Assembly: GCA_029259695.1 (NCBI GenBank)
Contig: JAJDEQ010000105.1
Coordinates: 1-61,087, forward strand
Direction: 5' to 3'
DNA: 61,087 nt
Source: Planctomycetota bacterium
GTDB lineage: Bacteria; Planctomycetota; B15-G4
A program made the position numbers and the translations under genes. Below are positions 55,249-61,087 of the stretch, piece by piece. The stretch's first letter is position 1. Each line of letters begins with the position of its first letter. Below the pieces are notes generated by a model. That model had not been told where the DNA came from. It was given only the letters and a program-made list of their open reading frames with translations, and made no database searches.

Positions 55249-58200
55249 GTCGACGCGTGTCCCTCGACGTCGTGCGCAAGATCGGGCACCCGGGCCCCGA
55301 GCATGCGCGCGATGGCGAGTTGCACGTCGACCATCGTCATGTAGGACACGGGCACGATGATCAGGGTGATGAACGTGGCGAAGAGCACGCCGAAACCGAG
55401 TGAGACCGCCATGGGGATCAGGAACTGCGCCTGGATGCTGCGCTCGAGCAGCAACGGCAGCAGGCCGGCGAAGGTGGTCAGCGACGTGAGCAGGATCGCG
55501 CGGAAGCGCGCCGGTCCCGCAGCGCGCACGGCGCCGAGCACGTCGTGGCTGCGGGCGCGCTCGACGTTGATGAAGTCGACCATGACCAGGCTGTCGTTCA
55601 CGATCACGCCGGTCAGGGCCACGATGCCGAAGACCGACATGACGGTCAGGGCCAGGCCCGTGAGCATGTGGCCCCACAGGGCACCGACGATGCCGAAGGG
55701 GATCGCCAGCATGACGATCCCGGGTTGTGCGTAGCTGCGGAACGGAATCGCCAGCAGCGCGTAGATCAGGAACAGTGCCAGGACGAAGCCGCCCAGCAGA
55801 CCGCTGATCGTGTCGCTCTGCTCGCGCTGTTCGCCCTCGAGCGAGTAGGTCACGCCGGGGTGATCGGCGAGCAGGCCTGGCAGCACGTTCGCTTCCACGT
55901 CGCCGAGGATCGTGTTGGGTTCGTTGACGGCCAGGTCCACGTCGCCGGTGACGTTGATGCTGCGCAGCCGCTCGCTGCGCTGGATCACGGCGTCACCCCG
56001 GCCCTGGCGTGCGCGGGCGACCTGGCCGAAGGGCACCTCCACGCCCCCGGGCATGCGCACGCGCATGTGTTCGAGATCACCCAGGCTGCGGCGCTCCGCC
56101 AGCGGGTAGCGCACCATGACCTTGACCTCGTCCCGGCCGCGCTGGATGCGCTGGGCTTCGTCCCCGTAGAACCCCTGCCGCACCTGCCGCGCAAGCGCCG
56201 CGCGATCGATGCCGATCGACTCCGCTTCGGGCGTGACGTCGAGGCGCACCTCCTGCTTGCCCTCGCGGAACGAGTCGGCCACGTCGAACACGCCCGGGTA
56301 GGACGTCAGGCGGCGCTTGAGCGTCGTGGCGATCGTGCGCAGGGCCGCCGGGTCGGGCCCCTTCAGCTCGATGTTGAGCTTCTCGCCGGTGGACACGAGG
56401 TTGCTGGAGAAGATGAGTTCGACTGAACCGGCGATGGGGCCGACGCTCTCGCGCCAGCGCTGTTGCAGCTCGATCGCGCTGAGCTCGCGGCCCTCCGACG
56501 GCACGAGTTCGATGTTCACTTCACCCAGGTGCCCGCCGCTGAAGTCGGAGTAGTTGCCGAAGCCCTGGGCCTGGTCGTTGCGGAAGGGCTGGTCGCCCAC
56601 CGAGGAGAGGACGTGTCGGAAGACCGCCTGCCCGTCCTGTTCGTACTCGTCGCGCAGCGCCAGCGCGGAGCGTTCGATCTGCTCCACCGCGCGTTGGGTC
56701 ACCTCGTCGGGTGTGCCCTGCGGCATGGTCAGCCACGAGACGACGTTGTCGGCCTCGACTTCGGGGAAGAACACGAAGCGGATGTGCCCCGCGCCCACGA
56801 GCGAGAAGGTCAACATGCAGATCACGAGGCCGCCGGCGAGGGTGACGTAGCGGAAGCGCAGGCCGAGGTCGAGCGAGGGCACGTAGAGGCGCTCGATCAC
56901 GAAGCGCAGCCCGGCGCTGACCCGGTCCTGGACGCCGATCCACCTGTCGAGGGCGCTGCGGCCCAGGCGTCTCAGCGGCCCCGGTGCCGGGCGACGACCG
57001 TCGTCGGCCGCAGCGTTTCGACCGAGCCCCAGGTGCGACAGGTGCGCCGGCAGGATCAGCAGGGACTCGACCAGTGAGAACACGAGCGTGGGCACCACGA
57101 CGAGCGGCAACTGCTCCATGAACTTGCCGATCGTGCCCGGGATGTCGAGCAGCGGCGAGAACGCGGCGATGGTCGTGAGCACGGCGAAGATCACCGGTGT
57201 GCGCACCTGCCCCACGCCGGCCAGCACTGCGTCGAGTCCACGCTTGCCCTGCTCGGCGTGGCGGTACACGTTCTCGCCCACGACGATGGCGTCGTCGACG
57301 ACGATGCCCAGCGCGACCAGGAAGCCGAACAGTGAGATCATGTTGATTGACACGCCCAGCGCCGGCATCAGCCAGAGCGCGCCGAAGAACGAGATCGGGA
57401 TGCCCAACGTGACCCAGAAGGCGAGCTGGAGTCGGAGGAACAACGCGAGCGTGAGGAACACGAGGATCAGGCCCACGCGGCCGTTGTCGAGCAGCAGGTC
57501 GAGTCGGCTGCGCAGCAACCTCGACTCGTCCTGCCAGGTGGTGAGCGTGATGCCGTGGGGCATGCGCGCCTGGGCTTCGTCGACGTACTCGTGCACGCGG
57601 TCGGCGAGTGCCAGGGCGCGTTGATCGCCCACGCGGTAGACGTTCACCAGCACCGCGGGGCGTCCGTCGAAGCGCGCCGCCTGCCCGGTGTCCTCGAAGC
57701 CGTCGACCACGCGAGCGACGTCACCCAGCAGCAGACGCGAACCGTCCGCCTCGGTGCGCAACACGATGTTCTCGAAGTCCGGGCCGCGATAGGCCTGGGC
57801 CTTCGTGCGCAGCAGGATCTCGCCCGCCTCCGTCTTGACGGCGCCACCGGAGAGATCGAGTGACGAGGCGCGTACGGCTGCCGTGATCTCGTCCAGCGTG
57901 AAGCCGTAGCGCCGCAGCGTCGCCTCCGGGACCTCGATCGAGATCTCGTACGGCCGCACGTTCTTGAGCTTGACGCGGGTGATGTCGGGCAGCGTCAACA
58001 GCTCGTCGCGCACCTGCTCGCCGAGCCGTCGCAGCGTCGTCTCCTCGGCCTCGCCGGAGATGGCCACGCTGAGCACCTGACGACTGATCTCGAAGTCGGT
58101 GATGACCGGGCTCTCGGCCTCGTCCGGAAACGTGTCGATGGCATCGACGGCGGTCTTCACGTCGTCGAGCACGTCGCGGATGTCCGCGCTCTCCTCGACC

Positions 58201-58484
58201 TCGATCTGTACCGTGCCCCGGCCCTGGACGGCGCGGCTGGTGACGCGGTCGATGCCGTCGAGGCCCGAGACGGCTTCCTCGACCTTGATGCACACGCCCT
58301 CCTCGACCTCGTCGGGCGAAGCGCCCAGGTGATCGATGCTGACGGTGATCAGGTCGGCGCTGACTTCGGGGAAGACCTCCTGCTGGATCACCAGCGCCGT
58401 GACGAAGCCGCCGGTGAGCAGCAGCCACATGAGCATGTTGGCGGCGACCCGGTGTCCGGCGAACCAGGCGACGGGGCCCTTCAT
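55245..58484 (-). CDS. RND-family efflux pump permease
   Basis: 1079 residues from MKGPVAWFAGHRVAANML. Twelve membrane helices are expected, with the helix-4 proton-relay pair in FLVALGIVVDDAIVVGEN. Two large periplasmic loops hold EEAVSGLDGIDRVTSRAV and similar repeats. The helices after the second loop include SYAQPGIVMLAIPFGIVGAL and VSLGFGVLFATFITLIIVP. Of the AcrB/hydrophobe-amphiphile group. Stop and start overlap with the enzyme downstream and the adaptor upstream. Confidence 0.94.
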   Translation of the reverse strand: MKGPVAWFAGHRVAANMLMWLLLTGGFVTALVIQQEVFPEVSADLITVSIDHLGASPDEVEEGVCIKVEEAVSGLDGIDRVTSRAVQGRGTVQIEVEESADIRDVLDDVKTAVDAIDTFPDEAESPVITDFEISRQVLSVAISGEAEETTLRRLGEQVRDELLTLPDITRVKLKNVRPYEISIEVPEATLRRYGFTLDEITAAVRASSLDLSGGAVKTEAGEILLRTKAQAYRGPDFENIVLRTEADGSRLLLGDVARVVDGFEDTGQAARFDGRPAVLVNVYRVGDQRALALADRVHEYVDEAQARMPHGITLTTWQDESRLLRSRLDLLLDNGRVGLILVFLTLALFLRLQLAFWVTLGIPISFFGALWLMPALGVSINMISLFGFLVALGIVVDDAIVVGENVYRHAEQGKRGLDAVLAGVGQVRTPVIFAVLTTIAAFSPLLDIPGTIGKFMEQLPLVVVPTLVFSLVESLLILPAHLSHLGLGRNAAADDGRRPAPGPLRRLGRSALDRWIGVQDRVSAGLRFVIERLYVPSLDLGLRFRYVTLAGGLVICMLTFSLVGAGHIRFVFFPEVEADNVVSWLTMPQGTPDEVTQRAVEQIERSALALRDEYEQDGQAVFRHVLSSVGDQPFRNDQAQGFGNYSDFSGGHLGEVNIELVPSEGRELSAIELQQRWRESVGPIAGSVELIFSSNLVSTGEKLNIELKGPDPAALRTIATTLKRRLTSYPGVFDVADSFREGKQEVRLDVTPEAESIGIDRAALARQVRQGFYGDEAQRIQRGRDEVKVMVRYPLAERRSLGDLEHMRVRMPGGVEVPFGQVARARQGRGDAVIQRSERLRSINVTGDVDLAVNEPNTILGDVEANVLPGLLADHPGVTYSLEGEQREQSDTISGLLGGFVLALFLIYALLAIPFRSYAQPGIVMLAIPFGIVGALWGHMLTGLALTVMSVFGIVALTGVIVNDSLVMVDFINVERARSHDVLGAVRAAGPARFRAILLTSLTTFAGLLPLLLERSIQAQFLIPMAVSLGFGVLFATFITLIIVPVSYMTMVDVQLAIARMLGARVPDLAHDVEGHAST

Positions 58485-59716
58485 GGGTCGCGCGACGCGT
58501 GGGGCGTCGTGGGCGCGGGCTCGGCGCGCACGGCCATGCCGTCGGTGGCCGCGTCGACGATGGAGACGCACACCCGTTCGCCGGGCAGCAGTCCAGCGGC
58601 CACGATCACGCGCTCGCGCTCGAGGCGCAGCGGCGTCACGGAGCGCATGCGCAGGCGCTCGTCGTCGTCCACGATGAGCAGCACGTCGTCGGCGCGCAGC
58701 GCGGTGCGCGGCACCACGAGGGCGTCGGACACGACCCGGCCGCGGATCTGCGCGTCCAGGAACATGCCTGGGACGAGCGGTGGACGCCCGGGTTCGTCGA
58801 TCGCATACGGTGCCTCGATGCGGGCGACCAGACGCACCGACCGGGTGCGCTCGGAGATCACGCCCTCGGTGCGCACGACGCGCCCCTCCCAGGTCCAGTG
58901 GCGGCCGCCGAAGTCGGTGGCGAACGTCACCGCGGGCCAGTGCTCCGGCACGCTGTGGGCCGCGCGGCCGAGGGGCATGTCGAGGAAGCCCACCTCGTGG
59001 CGCGGCACGGGCAGCACCAGCTCGACCACATCGGTGGCGTAGACGCGCCCCAGGTTCGTCGCGATCGCCACGTACTCACCCGGGTCGACGTCGCGGTGTC
59101 GCACGCGACCGTCGTAGGGCGCGCGCACCGTCGTGCGCTCCAGGTCGATGCGTGCCTGCTCCAGATCGGCTCGGGCCGCACTCACCGCGGCGCGCGCTTC
59201 GGCCAGTTGGGGTTCGCGCAGGACCAGCGGGTCGGGTTCGCCTTCGCCGATCTGGGTCCACTCCTCGAGCGCGACGCGGGCTTCGTTCTCCTCGGTGGCC
59301 ACCGCGAGCTGTGCCCGGGCGACGGCGGCTTCGGCGCGCACGATGGCGAACTCGTAGTCCCGTGGATCGATGCGCAGCAACTCGTCCCCCGCGGCGAAGA
59401 AGCTGCCGGCCTCGAAGTGCTCGGCGATCCAGACGACTCGCCCCGAGACCTCCGCGCTGAGCACGCTCTCGGTGCGCGGGCGCACGGTGCCGTAGCTGAT
59501 CACGTCCATGCGCGTCTCGCTCGGTTGCACGCTGAGCGTGTGCACCAGGGGGGGCGCGGGGGGCGTCGCTTCCAGCTCCGGCACCGAGCGGGAGGACAGG
59601 ACGAAGCGCGCCAGCAGCCCACCGACCACGAGGATCAGCACGGCCAACAGGGCCTGCGCCAGGCCGGCGCCGCGCTGGCTGCCGGGCGCGTCGTGGGGCG
59701 GCGAGGCGGAGGTCAT
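58481..59716 (-). CDS. RND adaptor (membrane fusion protein)
   Basis: 411 residues. One N-terminal helix (ALLAVLILVVGGLLARFVL). Lipoyl-like halves VLSAEVSGRVVWIAEHFEAG and TTVRAPYDGRVRHRDVDPGEY flank a coiled-coil hairpin at about 140-205. The beta-barrel and membrane-proximal domains follow. It links the pump to the outer-membrane channel. ATGA overlaps join it to both neighbours. Confidence 0.92.
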   Translation of the reverse strand: MTSASPPHDAPGSQRGAGLAQALLAVLILVVGGLLARFVLSSRSVPELEATPPAPPLVHTLSVQPSETRMDVISYGTVRPRTESVLSAEVSGRVVWIAEHFEAGSFFAAGDELLRIDPRDYEFAIVRAEAAVARAQLAVATEENEARVALEEWTQIGEGEPDPLVLREPQLAEARAAVSAARADLEQARIDLERTTVRAPYDGRVRHRDVDPGEYVAIATNLGRVYATDVVELVLPVPRHEVGFLDMPLGRAAHSVPEHWPAVTFATDFGGRHWTWEGRVVRTEGVISERTRSVRLVARIEAPYAIDEPGRPPLVPGMFLDAQIRGRVVSDALVVPRTALRADDVLLIVDDDERLRMRSVTPLRLERERVIVAAGLLPGERVCVSIVDAATDGMAVRAEPAPTTPHASRDP

Positions 59717-61087
59717 GGCTGCCGCTCCGGGTCGGCTTCGTCGGTCGGGGCCTGTTGCTCGCCCGCTTGCGCGCCCTGCAACCACAGGGCCCGGGGGGCT
59801 TCGATCAGCGGGTCGGTGGTCCACGTCGTGCCGAAGCCGCCGCCCAGGGCGAGGTGCAAGTCGATGCGCGCCACGAGTCGTTCGCGCCGCGCCGCGAGCA
59901 GTTCGCTCTCCGCCACCTGGGCTCCGCGCTCGGTCTCCAACAGCGTGACGACGTCTTCCAGTCCCGAGCCGTAACGCTGGGCCGCGAGGGTGCGCGCCTC
60001 GCGGGCTTCGACGGCGGCGATCGCGAGGGCGGCTTCCTCTTCGGCCAGGCGGCGCTCGGCGTCCAAGGCGTTCTCCACCTCGGCAAAGGCGTCGAGCAGC
60101 GTGCCGGCGAAGAGCGCCAGGGCTTCGGCGGCGACGGCGTCGGTCAGGTCGACGCGGGCGCGCAGCCGTCCGCCTTCCCAGACGGGTTGGGTGAAGCGGC
60201 TCACGAAGCTCCAGACGGTGAAGTCGCCGTCGAGCAGGTCGCCCATGTCGTCGCTGGAGGTGCCTGCGCTGCCGATCAGCGTGAGGTCGGGGTAGAACGC
60301 ACGCTGCGCCTCCGTGACGCGGAACTCGGCCGCGGCCAGGCGGTGTTCGGCGGCGGCGAGGTCAGGGCGACGGGAGAGCAGGGCGGCGGGCACGCCCGTC
60401 GGCGCCAGGTTGTCCAGGCGCGGCAGGTCGCGGGTGGCGCGCAGCTCTCCCGCCGGGTAGCGGCCGAGCAACACGTCGAGCGACCGGGCTGCCTGGGCCT
60501 CGTTGCGCCGCCGCACGGCCAGGCGTGCCTCGGCGGCTGCTTCGCTGGCCGCGACGATGCGCAGGTCCACCGCCGTGCGCAGTCCCGCCCGGTAGCGGCG
60601 CTCGACGAGCCGCCGATTGTTGGTCCAGTTGGTTGCGCTGCGCTCGGCCACGCCCACCTGCAGGTGGGCTTCGACCAGGGCCAGCCAGGCTTTCACCGTG
60701 GCGCCCACGAGCGAGAGGCGAGCACCGGCCAGGTCGGCCTCCGCGGCGCGCACCTCGGCCCGGGCCGCTTCCTCGGCGGCGGCCAGCCGGCCCCACAGGT
60801 CGAGTTCCCAGCTCGTGTCGAACGAGAGCGAGTACGCCGTGGAGAGCGTGGAGACGTTCTCGGTACCGGGCACGGGCAAGCCGATGAAGACGCGCTTGTC
60901 GCGCGTGCGCGAGGCGCCGACGGAGGCCTGGGGGCTGCGGTCGGCGCCGGTGATCACGGCCTGGGCGCGGGCCACGTCCAGGCGCGTGGCCGCGGCCTGC
61001 AGGTCCGGGTTGTGGGCCAGGGCTTCGTCCACCAGGGCGGGCAGCACGTCGCCGCCGTAGGGGTGCCACCAGTCCAGCGGGATCTCG
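59713..61087 (-). CDS. TolC-like outer-membrane efflux protein (5' end missing)
   Basis: At least 457 codons, open at the window edge. Two repeats of the OMF type: LVDEALAHNPDLQAAATRLD and SRRPDLAAAEHRLAAAEFRV. SWELDLWGRLAAAEEAARAE and FTQPVWEGGRLRARVDLTDA are typical of the family. It forms the trimeric outer-membrane tunnel of the pump. The stop overlaps the adaptor start. Confidence 0.92.
   Translation of the reverse strand, partial: EIPLDWWHPYGGDVLPALVDEALAHNPDLQAAATRLDVARAQAVITGADRSPQASVGASRTRDKRVFIGLPVPGTENVSTLSTAYSLSFDTSWELDLWGRLAAAEEAARAEVRAAEADLAGARLSLVGATVKAWLALVEAHLQVGVAERSATNWTNNRRLVERRYRAGLRTAVDLRIVAASEAAAEARLAVRRRNEAQAARSLDVLLGRYPAGELRATRDLPRLDNLAPTGVPAALLSRRPDLAAAEHRLAAAEFRVTEAQRAFYPDLTLIGSAGTSSDDMGDLLDGDFTVWSFVSRFTQPVWEGGRLRARVDLTDAVAAEALALFAGTLLDAFAEVENALDAERRLAEEEAALAIAAVEAREARTLAAQRYGSGLEDVVTLLETERGAQVAESELLAARRERLVARIDLHLALGGGFGTTWTTDPLIEAPRALWLQGAQAGEQQAPTDEADPERQP

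Overview
The window is a GC-rich (roughly 70%) stretch of a Gram-negative-type bacterial chromosome with almost no empty space. The content fits a free-living, probably aquatic member of the PVC/Planctomycetota side of the tree: two collagen-like secreted proteins, several secreted lineage-specific proteins, an Asd of the archaeal/fungal type, multihaem cytochromes and an ECF sigma factor with a small membrane partner. Heptose-type LPS genes and a TolC-like protein show an outer membrane. The phylum is an inference from gene content; no rRNA or tRNA gene was seen.

Layout. 1-3843: the end of a secreted carboxypeptidase-regulatory-like protein, a Rieske fusion protein and asd. 3922-7558 (minus): a secreted seven-repeat protein and an alginate-export-type porin. 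7918-17552 (plus): a co-directional respiratory block of Rieske protein, cytochrome b, octahaem HAO-family cytochrome, NapA and a tetrahaem NapB, then a GMC oxidoreductase fused to a second Rossmann domain, and a tandem universal stress protein. 17757-18688: ECF sigma factor and its coupled membrane protein. 18779-21216 (minus): cation/proton antiporter and CobW-type GTPase. 21402-30999: a complete eight-gene arginine operon with a promoter and a double palindromic operator. 31136-39568: secreted and extracellular proteins (Cys-rich, His-rich, collagen-like, seven-repeat, NlpC/P60). 39611-45323: nitrilase-family protein, membrane-anchored alpha/beta hydrolase, alkaline-phosphatase-superfamily membrane enzyme and YugP-type protease. 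45408-51515: Nudix, MocA-type oxidoreductase, radical SAM, heptosyltransferase, heptose-phosphate nucleotidyltransferase and a convergent GT4. 51557-53922: a MITE-like inverted repeat and a second collagen-like gene. 54061-61087 (minus): TolC-MFP-RND efflux operon ending in a D-serine dehydratase-like enzyme.

The two most interesting systems are these. (1) The respiratory block joins a two-subunit Rieske/cytochrome b complex to a HAO-like octahaem protein and NapAB with no NapC or NapD nearby. This suggests quinol-driven periplasmic nitrogen-oxide chemistry by an unconventional route. (2) In the arginine operon every junction is a 4-base stop/start overlap. Its transcarbamylase has Ala at the position that decides acetyl- versus succinyl-ornithine use, which predicts a succinylated pathway. 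The second gene is an undescribed BioD-like P-loop protein, and no gene for the first acylation step is present.

Recurrent small-scale themes are short in-frame tandem-repeat insertions inside conserved enzymes, short tandem repeats or hairpins at convergent gene ends, and -10-like TAnnnT boxes placed so close to ATG that leaderless transcripts are likely.
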